Source of the DNA: Saxidomus purpurata
Lineage: Eukaryota > Mollusca > Bivalvia > Venerida > Veneridae
Assembly (NCBI GenBank): GCA_022818135.1
Contig: JAFMSR010000016.1
Location: 11,324,302 to 11,388,301 of the forward strand
DNA length: 64,000 bases
Direction of reading: 5' to 3'
Both the position numbers and the translations under genes were made by a program. Below are positions 16,873-29,800 of the stretch, piece by piece (within the stretch, counting starts at the first letter, position 1; each line of letters opens with the position of its first letter). The notes beneath the pieces are model-generated. The model was not told where the DNA came from. It saw only the letters and a program-made list of their open reading frames with translations, and did no database searches.

Positions 16873-18667
16873 GGAAATGTGACTGGAAAACATGGCATGT
16901 TTGTAATTTACACATAAACTACAATGCATTACATTTCTGGAATTAAATGACAGTAGACATGAATCAATATAATCAATCAAATTTATAAATATTACAACAA
17001 GATATACAAATAAATCAATACATGTACTAGAATAATCAGTATATTCACCATTAATAAATAAATCCACAGTTTAAAGAATAATTCAGTAAGAATAAGTTTT
17101 CATTGCAAGAAACAGTAAATATTCAGTTTTAGTTAAAATGTTTCAAGTAAAATAGTCACTGAAATTACCCATATAGCCTCATAAAAATAAATGTACATCA
17201 CTGTTGCTCAGCAAGTGACTATTCAAAACATTGAAAATTCAATTAACCATCTTTTAAATTCTTCCGAATTCAAAAACAAAATATTTGGGGAATAAATAAT
17301 GATATATGTCTTGAATTATTTATACCACTCTAAATTTCTAATTTCTAAAATTTATATTATTCCATCACCCATTTCTGAATTATTAATTAAGTAAACATAG
17401 CAAATAAATGAAAGGTACTATTATTAAAATTGGTAATTAACTATAAATTCCAGACTATTCACTTTGTTCTACAATGATCACCTTATCAGCATACATTATC
17501 ACCATGGCAACCATCATATTACAAACTCTCAAACAAGTCATAGGTATCAATTTCAGGTGAGTACATGTGCACTTGTGTAAAGTGGTCACCTAGATTTAGC
17601 AACAACTTATTTTAAGCAGCCAGGACTAGTTTTTCACTGTATCTGTTAAAATGATTCCTTCACATAGATTTCAATGTAAAAAAACTAGCTGTCTGTGATA
17701 TAGCAAAGCATATATGCAAATCAGTATTATTGTACAGTCAAACCTAGGGCTGTCGCGTTGACGCATGTAAATGGAACCATTTTAGTTTTGATTACACAAA
17801 GTAAACGTTTACAAATCTTAGTTTCCGGGTACACCATCTTAAGACTGAAAAATAATTAATTCTTTATTTTTGTTTGTGAGGTAAAACTGCCGCAAGTTCA
17901 CAGAGGTCTTTCAGTTATTTTTTTCAGGTAACGTCCTGTAATCTCTTTAACTCCAGAGCTCATAAATTATTGAAATACTGTGTCGTCCTTCTAGATTTCC
18001 TGAAATAGTTTTCAGTACTGAAAAAGTTTGCCCGAGACATTCAAGGTGAGATAATAGCGCGTTCAGGAAATCGTTCTTCATTTATGAGTGATCGTGTACA
18101 TGTTTACAAAATTCTGTAAAACCTTACTTAATTAGTAAGTCAAGCGGAGCATTGAAAGTGTCCCGTTTACAAGCTGATGGTTGTTCAATACAGGTATACT
18201 TAAGACATAAATGGTCAATTGGAATATATCTGCATCAAATTCTTAAGATCAGTGACTGCTAAACAGAAGTGACCACTAAACACAGGTTCAACTGTATGTG
18301 ATAGTGAAGCAAAAATGCATGCATGTCAATGTTACTGTATAAATCACCACTTTAGTTTGAAAACAAAAAAGCTAAGCACTACCTAAAACATGTATTGGTT
18401 ACGGTCCTCCTTTCGGATATTTTTTAGCACATATTTAGCTATAACTCACAAACTACCTACCAAACTTTATGAAATTTCACCTCAACCAACTTCGGTTCCC
18501 CACACTGCTGCAGAGTTATTTTGTGTCCGAATTAAAGGACCTTAACCAGTACAGGTATACTCAAAACCTTTTAACAAAAATTTCACAACAATTTTTTTTG
18601 GGGATCTAATCATTCCCCTGCTATTACTAACCTTTAATTTTGCTAAGGAAAAGTGATTCTTTCTTTT

Positions 18668-18832
18668 GCATCAAGTGCAGATCATGATCAGCCTGCCTGT
18701 GTGTGCAGTCGGATTATAAACTGCCCTTTTTTTGCTAATTCAATCAAAACAAAATTTCACTTTTGCACCCCTTTAAACAATAAATGGTATAGTCCACATT
18801 GAAAAATGGACATGTTCATTATAAAAATTTAG
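18668..18832 (-). repeat. MITE family A copy, reverse
   Basis: Reverse orientation: gcagatcatgatcagcctgc comes first, then 'ttgcacccctttaaacaat', then 'tccacattgaaaaatggaca'. The order is the exact inverse of the forward copies. Confidence 0.75.
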
Positions 18833-18954
18833 GGAATACTGGAGGAAGCATATGACAGACATTGATGGAAGCATGGGTAACACATCATAGTAGAATACTA
18901 GTCATTTTTCAAATCTTAATAAGCAAAACAACATAATACTGGACATATTCCAGG

Positions 18955-19060
18955 CTCTAGCCGAGGAAAGATTTTTATGAAAATGAAAATGACTGGGATT
19001 AGCAACTGTTCTTTCACGCAAAAGCCGCGACCCTAACCACTCGACCGCGGAGGCGGACCC
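18955..19060 (-). repeat. tRNA-like SINE head fragment
   Basis: The minus strand reads ggtcgagtggttagggtcgc, an A-box-like SINE head, followed by unrelated sequence. Confidence 0.45.
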
Positions 19061-20209
19061 ATTTAATTCATTCAACTACAACACATCACTTGGCAATGTT
19101 TTATTTAAAATGTTCAAATGTTTTTCTAGGGATGCCTCTTTTAACATGAAGTAAAGCTCCACTGTGCAAATTGCCTTGTTTGTGAAATCAATACAATTCT
19201 GTCGCAAGGTCTTAATCTTGCTTTAAGATACATGTATACGTCCCACAGCTCTTTGATCATTTTTTGTTTTGTTTCTTTAATTTTGTTCTATTTATCCTTA
19301 AACAATGTTGACTTAAATACCTTAACATTTCTTTCATATATTCGTCGCATCTTCACTAAAAAGCCTTGCCAGAAAGCCTTTCTTATTTCTTGCGATATCA
19401 CTTAAAAAATACTGCGCTATATATATATATAGCATATATTTTTCAATAATTAATTAAAAACATCAGGAATGTTTTTTCGTACCAATAAAGGTCAATTTCG
19501 CCAGTAACCCATCTTTTTAAGTTTACTTGGCAGTGTAAGAGCTTAGAGTTACTTTTCATCCAAACTGCTCCTGGGACTTTAAAGGTGAATGCGTACATTT
19601 TTTTCATTCATTTGATTTAGTGTCAATTTATTCCAGAACAGTTCTGCAGTAGCCCTTATCCTGTACCAGTTTACCCAAAGCTTACTATGTACATGTAGTG
19701 GTCAACATTTCATGACCTTTTTCGAAAATACAATGATGGAATTTCAACAAGTCAACAAAATTTTCAGCCATTACCTTACCCCGCAAAATTTTTAAAATGA
19801 GCTAAAGCAAATTTTTAACCCTCACCCTGCAAAGTTTTTCATAAGCAAAAATTATAAAATGGACTTATCCAATTGATAACCCTTAGCCCAGAAAATTTCT
19901 AAAATGGACTAACGTTGATACTTGCGTATGGGCGATCCTCGTATAAGACCAGACTTTGCATTAAAATCGGCAGTTTTTTGCCGAGTACCTCATATATATA
20001 AGACAGGTGAAAAATTTTGGACAAAAGAAGAGCTAAATTTATGGTTTACAAAACGTAACAGAAATGAGACAAAACAATCATCCAAAATTCGAAATGTATC
20101 AAGAAATCTCGCCGACGTCGGCCATAATTGTATTTAGATAACATGTGAAATTGAAATAAGAAAAAAGAACACTACTTGGAGAACTAGATTAGGAAAAGAA
20201 GCAGGTCAA

Positions 20210-20437
20210 ATTTAACACTTACCCTGCAACATTTCTAAAATGGACCCATCCAATTTGGAAATTGAACAGTGCTGGTCAGTGCCATTAAATAATGTTTGAA
20301 GGCGTGCTCACTTTAAATTTACTGACTGAATAGCAAACAGTGCAGATCATGATCAGACTGCACAGATGAGCTGTGTGATCATGATCTACACTTGTCACAT
20401 GGGTTTGATTGCTTGTTGCCAGCGGGGTAAGAGTTGA
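20210..20437 (+). repeat. MITE family A copy
   Basis: Well-kept copy: left tip 'acacttaccctgcaacatttc', first palindrome 'gcagatcatgatcagactgc', second 'gtgatcatgatctacac', right tip 'ccagcggggtaagagtt'. It lies just beyond the 3' end of PEX19. Confidence 0.8.
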
Positions 20438-20774
20438 AGAAATACTTTGGATCTCTTTGCGAAATCCTAGTGAAAAACTTGATACATTTTATGTATCCTC
20501 CAATAAACTTGTGAACTAAAATGCTGCACTGGTAAATAACCCATAGAATATAAGAAGGTGGTCATGATAGATTTTCTTCAAGAAGTACCCTTAAAGTGAC
20601 CTCTTCAATGGTCAAGTTTTTAAAAAATCCTACATGTAAATCCTAAATGATTATATCTAATTTTGAAAACAACTTACATGTATGCAATGTACATGTACTT
20701 AATGCATTGCACAGAAATCCTAAACTTTACATGTATGTACACAATAATTTTTGCTCATACCAAATCAAAGCATT

Positions 20775-20780
20775 TTTATT
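20775..20780 (-). promoter_or_regulatory. Candidate PEX19 polyadenylation signal
   Basis: AATAAA on the minus strand, 77 bases past the PEX19 stop. It is the nearest canonical hexamer downstream. Confidence 0.5.
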
Positions 20781-20856
20781 GGCCATTCTAGATAAATGGC
20801 TATCACATGACACTCATTTGTGTTCCAAATGAACCAATCACAAAACAGAATGAAGA

Positions 20857-23800
20857 TCACATGATTGAACAAGCTTCTGAAGTCCCAGGAAATTTTGGCA
20901 CACCATTTGCATCAAAGTCGAGGCCGGGAGCCATATCCCCTACAATATCCTTTGGTGGCTGACCGAGGTCCTGCATCTGAAAAACCCAGACATATGTCGT
21001 TAATGTCATTTATCTCTTGCAAATCAAATAGGTCATTTACTGCGTATCATAACTTAAAAATTTGCAGTAACTAAATTATATGTTCCTTTGCTGATATATA
21101 ACTGATCCAAACGACCAACTTAGATGTCACTTTCATTTTCTTAAGAGTTTAACAGCATTTCAGTTATACACAGAGTTACAAACAGTTTAGCTAACCATCT
21201 TTCCTAGGAAAGACTAGACTGAGCGCTGAACAACCATCCTCCACAAGACACTGCCAACTTTCTCATGTAATCTCTTGTAACGAGGAAGTTCAGTGGCACA
21301 GCTTGAACCCATGACCCTCAACCAGTGAGTCCGAAGTGAAGTTTAGTTTTTCGTCATGAAAACCTCGACCACATGGAGGTAGGTTACTAATTAGTAAAGA
21401 ATGACTAAACATCTAAGTACATCTGTGTTCAAAATAAAAATGATCAGTTCAATGCAAACCAGTCATAAATCCATGTTTAATCATGCCTTCAAATAAAGAA
21501 CACTCAAAACGTCATACCTTTTGCATCAAATCCATGATTGTATCAAATCTTTTCTTTTTAATTTCTTCTGATTCACCTTGTTTTTCAGTATCAAATTCTG
21601 CTAAGATACCTTTGATGATTTCACTCTGTTTGGTATAATTTTCAAACTCCTCTTTTTTTATTTTTTCTTTGTTGGTTGTTAACCATTCTGGATACTACAA
21701 CATTAAATGAGTAAAGTAAGATTATAAATTTCACTCTGATTCCCTAACCAAATTCCTACAATGGACTTGACTGCCTTCCCCTTTCGGTAGCCCAATGCAC
21801 TGCTCATTAGGATACCCTTTCTAAAAATAGAAAATGGACAAGTCCATTTCAATAATAAAGGGTAGTCTGCAGTCTAATACTAACACAGATATCACAAAAT
21901 CTGGCTATAAATCAGGGGGAACAAAGGTGGCACAAGAGAGCAAAACTGTCACAAACTAGTCTTCCATCTTCTTTTTTTGGGTAAATCCTGATTGGTAATC
22001 TAAAAGCTTGATAAACCAAGTTTTAGAGTGTAAAAAGTTTTATTACTCGTCACTGACTGTGGCAACACGACTTATTATATAGTATACAATGTTCATAAAC
22101 AATATGGCTAGGTTTTGGAACAGAGAATGCTAATTTGGCAAAATTTCGTAAATTTAAGAACCATAACTCTACAAGGTCCTCAGCATTGTTATCTAGCTTG
22201 ACTGAGATATTATGCCCATGAACTCTATGACCAGATTTGGAGACAGTTGTACAAAGTGCACCCAAAATAGAGAGTATTAATTTAGTGTAAATTCTGCAAT
22301 TCACAGACCATTACTCTAGAATGCCTTGAATGATCTGGGTGGTAATCAAACTTGGGTAGACCTATCACATGTCTATAAATTTTGTTACCAAATTTGATGA
22401 AGATTGTGCTTAGGGCATCCAAGATAGAAAATGGAGAGCACTAATTTGGTCTCAGATCAGGCTTTTAAGGGCCATAACTCAAGACAGCCTGAAAGGAATC
22501 TGTCTGGTTTCTGGACTTGCTTTGGATATTATGCCAATAAACACTGCCACCAGGCTCGGTGACGACTGCACACAGGATATCCAAGACAGAGAACACACGG
22601 TGCTAATGGAGAAATTTCAGCAATTTGATAATAGGAATGACTCCCAATGGCAAACTATCCGCTGAGAAATGATACGATAAACATTGTTATATAATACGGT
22701 TTGATGATAACTGCACAATGGGTATCCAAGACAGAGAGTTCACCGTTCTAATTTGATGAAAATCCCACCAGACTCACAAAAACATTGCCCCTTGGGACTG
22801 TCAGTACTGATTTTTCTGAAAAGCAACTCAATAGCCCTTTTATATAAATCAAATTTCAGTTCCCACTCTCTGACAACCAAACTTACTTTTTGTGATATTT
22901 CTTGTAATGATGGATAGAGAACATCTTTGGACAATAAAGTTTTCATCATATTTTGCATCATTGGCATGAATGCGTCATCTTGACCTCCTGCCTCCAGTCC
23001 CATTCCAGAAAACATTTTCATCATCTCGTCCTCCATACCAGCAGCTCCCTCAGGTTGTCCATGATCCTAGAAAGCAAACAAAACAAGGTTTCAATAGCTA
23101 GTAAAAGACTTAATGTAAATCATTTTGAATTCGCGAGACAAAAAGTTCTCGATTTTTTTAACTCACGGTCAATTCATGAGACAATGAATTCTGAAACAAG
23201 CAATCCTGTTGGTTCACACTGTTGTAACAACATTGATCATTTTCGCAGACATTTGAATTAGCGAAATGATGAATTTGCAATGGAAGGCTCTCATGAAAAA
23301 ATGCGAAAATAAACTTCTCACCAATATTTCATTATTTACAGTAATTAGACACAATCCTTGCAACCACAAAAAATATTTGAAAATAAAAAAACATGTCAAA
23401 AGTATTTCAGTAATGTAGGGGCGTAAGTTTGACTAATCATTGTTCTGTGGAAGCATCAATGCTTTGCTCCCATGCTAAATACATTTGCCAAAATTTCTCA
23501 CATAGTCCAGTACAGAGCCAGCCTGAATCCATATTACAACCCTCTAATAGTTAGATGTGTAGTGGTATCAAGCCAGCGACCGTAACCACTTAATCAAGGT
23601 AATGAAACAACTAAAGGTTGAAAAACTTAAGTTAAAAATGACTGTAAATGATTTTTTTAGAGAATGAACCACATAGCAAATTTATTAATTTTCTAAAACT
23701 TTTGTCTGAAGATTTGATATAGTGATTATTTAGCTATATGTGTCTTGCATGTGAATTCAAGAAATCGGAAATGAACGGAAAATTAGAAATCATGAAATAA

Positions 23801-26800
23801 ACAACTTTCGAATATTAAGACGTTTACAGTATGATTTTTTCTTCAGCTTAGTCTGAACATTCAGATTTTAAAACTACATTTAGCCTGTAGTAAAAATTGC
23901 TGACACTCTTTCTCTTATCAGCAAAAGGTTTCACAATGGGTGGTGTCACCAAATGACTTATAAAAGTTATATAGGCCAGGAGACTTGGTCTCAGAATCTA
24001 GCTAAGAAAAATTGACATAGACTAAAATCACACAACAAATAAATGTTAATTACATGCAGATCATATTCTCAAATTTTCTTCACTAAAACAAAATAATGTA
24101 CCTCAAAAATAGTTGAAAGCACCAGTACATATTTTGAAAACCAAAACTTATCACAAAATATTTGTTAGAACACCAATCAACCAGTATTGATCACTTTGGG
24201 AGTACTGTTCCTGATAATGAAAGTATTAAGTTAACCTGTAATCCTTCTGTGTTTTGTGCTAGGCTGTTCAAAGTTTGTTTGAGAGTTTCTCCGAACTCTT
24301 TCTGTCCTTCTGGAGTATCACCTGTTTCATAAAAACATAAAATTTATTAAACACTTTACAGAAGTGTTTTTAAGAAACATACATTTTGCTAAAGAAATGA
24401 CAAAAACCCAAAAATTATTAAACAGTTTATAGAATTATATTCCTGGACACCTAGAAACATACAGAATAAAAAAACAAATCAAGTTACAAGAAAAAAAAAA
24501 GGTTACCGTTGAACAGTTCCCTGACATTATAATATACTTAGTGCATGTAAATACCCTCAGATTTTCTCAAGTTCTGTATCATTGCATTTTGGTGAAGAAA
24601 AGAATTTTGGGTTCTGTTTATTTCACAATTCTCTGACATGTTCCTTAGTTTTCATTAAAAGCAACAAAATTACATGTACATAAACGCAAAATAATAACCC
24701 ATAATAAAAACCCATTTTGCAATAAACTGATACTTTACAAATCTACCGCAGAGTAAAAACTGTGTGTATTTAAATATACTGAGTGTATGTTTTCATAACA
24801 AAACAAAACAGTAGCTCTTAAAAGCTTTTGAACCGACTAAACCTACCTGCATATCCAGCTGCCTCTGCTAACTTCTCCATCTGCTGCATCATCGCCGGAT
24901 CATCGGAAAGGAAATTTTTCATCGCATCCTCAAACTCCTTTGACAGCTCTTCAGAAAACTGTTCAGCAAAAGCATCTGATATTGGGTCTGCAGAACTGGA
25001 CTGCGCTCCCTTAAAATTGCAATTTTTGTAATAGTTTAATCTTAATTTTACAATACATATTTCAACCTGCATTAGCAGTCACCAGATGGGGCAGATCCTG
25101 CTATAGGTGACCTATGTATTATCTTACATAGCCAGTTTCATATTGATGCACACACGTAAAACAATCATCTGCTTTACATGCCTCATTTTATGTATTTCTT
25201 TTGACTCTCTCTTGAAACAGGCTGCACCATTAACTCTATACAATGTAGACTATACCTGACATTTTCAAAAGCACACAGGCAGCTGTAAATAATAGACTTT
25301 TTATCATTCTAACCCAAATCACTGGAAGTAAAGTACACATCTACAACATGTAACTCATACCCTGATACATGCAGTGACAGTTTTAACTCATTTTTGTTGT
25401 AACATTGTTTCTGACTGCCGTAGGTCATTTTGAGTTATATTTGCACATTTAATAATGCATTATACAGTCAGAAAATCAAACGGTATATTAATTAATTAAT
25501 TAAATGTATTTAAACACATTGTGCGTTAGAATAGCGTAAACTATTTTGTGATTTTGGACTATGTACAGTTCTTTATAGTTGCAAACAGTTACAACAGCTC
25601 CAGGTAATGCTGTCACAAATATTTGCACCTATTAAAACTGTATACCGTAATTATACAGTTGCAAATATCAAAATTACACAATTATTAACCCTACAGGTGT
25701 ATAGAGGTGTTGCCTTTGAGTACCCTGTTTTACTGTAAAAGGTATCAGGAGACATCAAGTGCCTAAAAGCTACATATCCAGATGCACATGGCAAACTTCC
25801 CTATGACTAATAATCTACAGTAAGTGTGCAAATATCAGAAGAGCCAGTCAATTTCTAAAATATATCTATTGTTGACTGGTAAACTAAGAATTTGGTCTGA
25901 AATATTTACCTTTGATGCACCCCCTTCTGCTCCTGCACTCTGTTTTCCTACACCAGGTTTTTCAAAATCTCCAAGTGCATCTGTAAACATTTAAAACAGC
26001 ATTTTCAAATTTTAGCACAAACTGGATAAAAAAAGTGACAGATGGCACCAACTACTCAAATGTATGAAGTGTACTTTGCTATGAACAAAAATGATGAAAT
26101 TGTGTTAAAACAGTGCTACAAATGACTATCTATAATCTACATATATTGCTGTTAGTAATTTCAAATAATTTAATCTTTTTTCAGGAAAATTAATGAATTT
26201 ATATACTTCCTTTAATGGGACACCACTTACTGTTACAAGAATAATATACTGAGCTTTCAATCTAAAAACTTCCTTTTTAATCATTTTTAGAGGATACAAA
26301 TTGTTTCAGCCATAACTTATTAATGTTTATGTACAAACACTCAGTCTCTGAATGATATCTTTTCAGATTGACAAACACACTGGATACCATATATCAAACT
26401 TCAAAATCCAGTGTGATTTAGTTTATTTAAGTTGTTTATGCACTAGTTTTAGTTAACTTTTTTTTGCCTAATATAGGTATTGCCTATTTTCTTACTATTA
26501 CACAACATGTCCAGTAAAGGTAAAAGTCTGAAAACTATAACAAAGTGCACAAAATCATTTGGATACATGTACAATGAATATGAATTATATGATTAATAAA
26601 AGACATTGAATTAACTTTAATGATGTAAAGAATATATGGCAGACATTATGGTTTGCTTGACACAATTTAATAAAACTTAAAAAGTCTATTCTACATGTAC
26701 TATAGGCAGGGTGTTTTTTTTTTTCAGTGTTCCAAATCACAATGGCATGTTAAGGCTCAAATGGCTCTTGACATGAATTTTGTTCTCCAATTTTGTTTAC

Positions 26801-29800
26801 CTTATTAGCAAAATAGCCCTTTATTTAATGCACCAAAATGTTCCAAAAAAGCAGCAGAAGCTTTCTGTGGTGAAAGTTTGGTTAAGAAATGATGTTTGTG
26901 CTTCATACATCACACACTTTTAGGTCATGTAGGTAGAAAACACCAAACTTCTTTATTTAAAATATTGCTTCTCAAAATTTATTGCTATTATGTGTACAAC
27001 ATTATAGGATTAATCTAGGTATAATAACAGTTCAATATAAATGCCAGCAATTCATTTGTTTTTGAGTTCTTTTTTCACTTTTTGTACATAATTATATTTA
27101 AGTAGTCAATGTTTAGTTTATAGTTTAGTTTATACTAATTTATTTTAGCTCGATTGTGGAGAAAGCTTTGAGCTTATCAAGTCACTCTCGAGTCCGCGTC
27201 CTGGAAAAACTAGTACTGGTGTCATATGAGGAGGTACGGTCGTAACCTTGTTGGGGCTCGAACCCGCAACCTCCAGGATGAGCGGCAGACACCTAAACCT
27301 CTACATCACCGCTCCCTGTTTGTTTCAATTTCACAACTCGGACTACCTAGATAAGCTTGTTGAACACATATTAAGTAATAGTTAGAGGCTAAATAGAGAA
27401 ATTTATACAATAAAGAAACCCAAAGGAGTGAGTGCTAGCGACCGACTGGGTTTCTATGTTGTATAAATTTCTCTATTTTAGCCTCTTACTGACTTAGTGT
27501 TTGCCCTACATTTAGTCTTTATTTACTACATTTTATGACGTCATGCGCAGATAGGTCTAGAGTCTTGCTCTATCAAGAAACACTAATGATAATTTTAGAG
27601 AACAATTATATTGAATAAAGGAGTGAGATGGTTTATACATACCAGGTCCTAAGTACAAACATTTATAAACAAAATATTCACTGTACAAAAATTCAATTGC
27701 CAATTCTGAATATTTTGGTTGTCTAAATAATTTGGTTTATGAAATTTTGTTTTTAAAATATTCAATGTTAATTTGTTTAAGTGACATTATGCGCATCTTA
27801 CTGCACATAGTGTATTTTTGGTGACAGTTTTATAAAAGCAATTTTTGGTTGCTGTTCATTTAAATATGTTAAATTAATGATTATGCCGCATTAGTATTTG
27901 AAGTTGGTGCTTTAGATATAAAAAATCGGACTGATGAAATGATAGTTGATTGTGTCGTTGTTGATGTTGGTAGAGATTTCGGCAGTGGAAGGGAAGCAAC
28001 TCCTGCATGCAGTTGTTCTTTTCTTAAATTGACTCTCCCAGTCAAATAAGAAAATCAATATTTGGAAAGTTATTATTTCATACTGGTAGCATGAAGAGTT
28101 TGGTGTTTTAGGTTAAAAGCTATTATTTCCTCTACGCACACACATATTCAGCTTGATTTTTACTAGAAAAAATGCGCACAATGTCACATTAAACAACACA
28201 ATTTCAAATTAACACTTTAAAAGAAGTGAAATAAAGTTACTCATAACTTGTCATGAATGTGACTTCTACCCTATACAGTGCTCACACTGGCAGTTTATAA
28301 ATAATAGCCACATATTTTTCATGAAAAAAAATAATAGCCAAAGTCTGCGCGTTGTTGCATTGCCATTGTAAAAATTGATAAAAAAAACAACTTTAAAGTT
28401 TTGGGGAAATGGTCCATATGACAATGTGTTGTACAATAAAAACAAAGACATTCTGGTATAGCTTTCAATGTTTATTTATTCATATTAATTTAAAACAACA
28501 ATAAAAGAACACAAATAAGTACATTTTAACAGCAAGAACTGGCATATGTAGCCACAGTCAATAACTTACAACCAGCAATAAGTTAGAACATGGAAAGTTC
28601 AGGACAGTGCCAAACCTGTCATAGACTATACTCTTCTCTGACTATTCTTACTACATGCAGTTACATAATTCTCCTGCTTTTCCTGCTTACCCATTTTTGG
28701 AAAGCCCTTTGATAATCAAAAGTGCAGCCTGGCTTTTCAAGAGAGATTCTCATCAGATTCTCAACAGTACCTGTACCTAAACAATTCCTTGTTTTTGTTT
28801 TAATAAGGTTGTGCCTACTAAAGCCTCTCTCACATTCAACAGAGGATACAGGTGCTATTGAGAATCTGAAAGCCAGGTTAGCAACATCAGGGTACAGTGC
28901 CTTGTGTTTCATGATATATTGACATATGTCACCAGTAGTGTTCATGAGCTTCATAACATTAGCATTGCAATTCATGAACTCCATGAGTTCCAGAGCATGA
29001 CTTTTGAAATTGTTGGCACCAATACTACAAGCAAATGGAGAAATTATGTCTAAATGCTCATTTATTAAGTCTTTGTGCTCATGAACTCTACTGATGATGG
29101 CAGGATCAAAAACACTGCTTAAACTAGACAAGATTTCACTATCACCTGAACTGTCAAATCTGCTTTGAAGATTTGCAACAACCTTTTCACAAAATGACTG
29201 ACAGACAGATGCTGAATCAGTGACCTGCTTTTCTGAACATCTGATGATGTGTCCCTTGTACTCAAAGTCAGACTGTAGATCTTGGGGCACATCACTCAGA
29301 AATTCAGAAATGCTGTCACCATTCACATTTTCCTTCAAGGAGGATATTTTGGACACTGTATGCTCTAAGAGGGGGTAAATAGCAGCAAAGTCAATCTCTT
29401 GAGCCTGAAAGGACTTGCTAAGGTTGGATAGGTTCTGCATAACATCTGCCAAAAAGTGTGCAGTATACAAAAACTTGTAGCATGATATGTTCTTAAGTAG
29501 ACCCACTGCCTTGGGACTCTTGTCAGCCATAAACACAGACAACAGACAATCATAATTTGAAATAATTGCTTTTAAAGCACCATCAAATGACAACCATCTA
29601 GTATGAAAAATTTGCTTCAATTTCAATTTCTTTTTCAATTCCAACATGTTTTGCATTGCTTTAAGTTTGTTTGTGTTTTTGGGCGAGTTATCAAAATATT
29701 TATATAAAGCATTGACTATTTCCTGAAATTTGAGAAGGTATGGAATGCTGTCAGCTGCACCACCAGAGCCAAGGGCTAATCTATGAGCTATGCAATGCAC

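Larger units (their letters stand above)
11990..20200. other. Intergenic between RTK and PEX19 (convergent)
   Basis: After the RTK stop come a probable 3' UTR and two AATAAA signals (12652, 12894). I recognise no gene beyond that, only the repeats listed separately. Small open frames such as 12938-13129 and 19922-20137 have no domain and are probably chance. Confidence 0.6.
26795..27770 (+). repeat. Dispersed repeat, copy 1 (interrupted)
   Basis: Collinear with 36855-37480: shared 'ttattagcaaaatagcc', 'gtagaaaacaccaaact', 'tctcaaaatttattg', 'aaaatgccagca', 'tcctaagtac', 'atattcactgta'. Here it is split by a SINE and a fold-back element (27130-27600), so it is older than both. Identity of the parent element is unknown. 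Confidence 0.6.
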
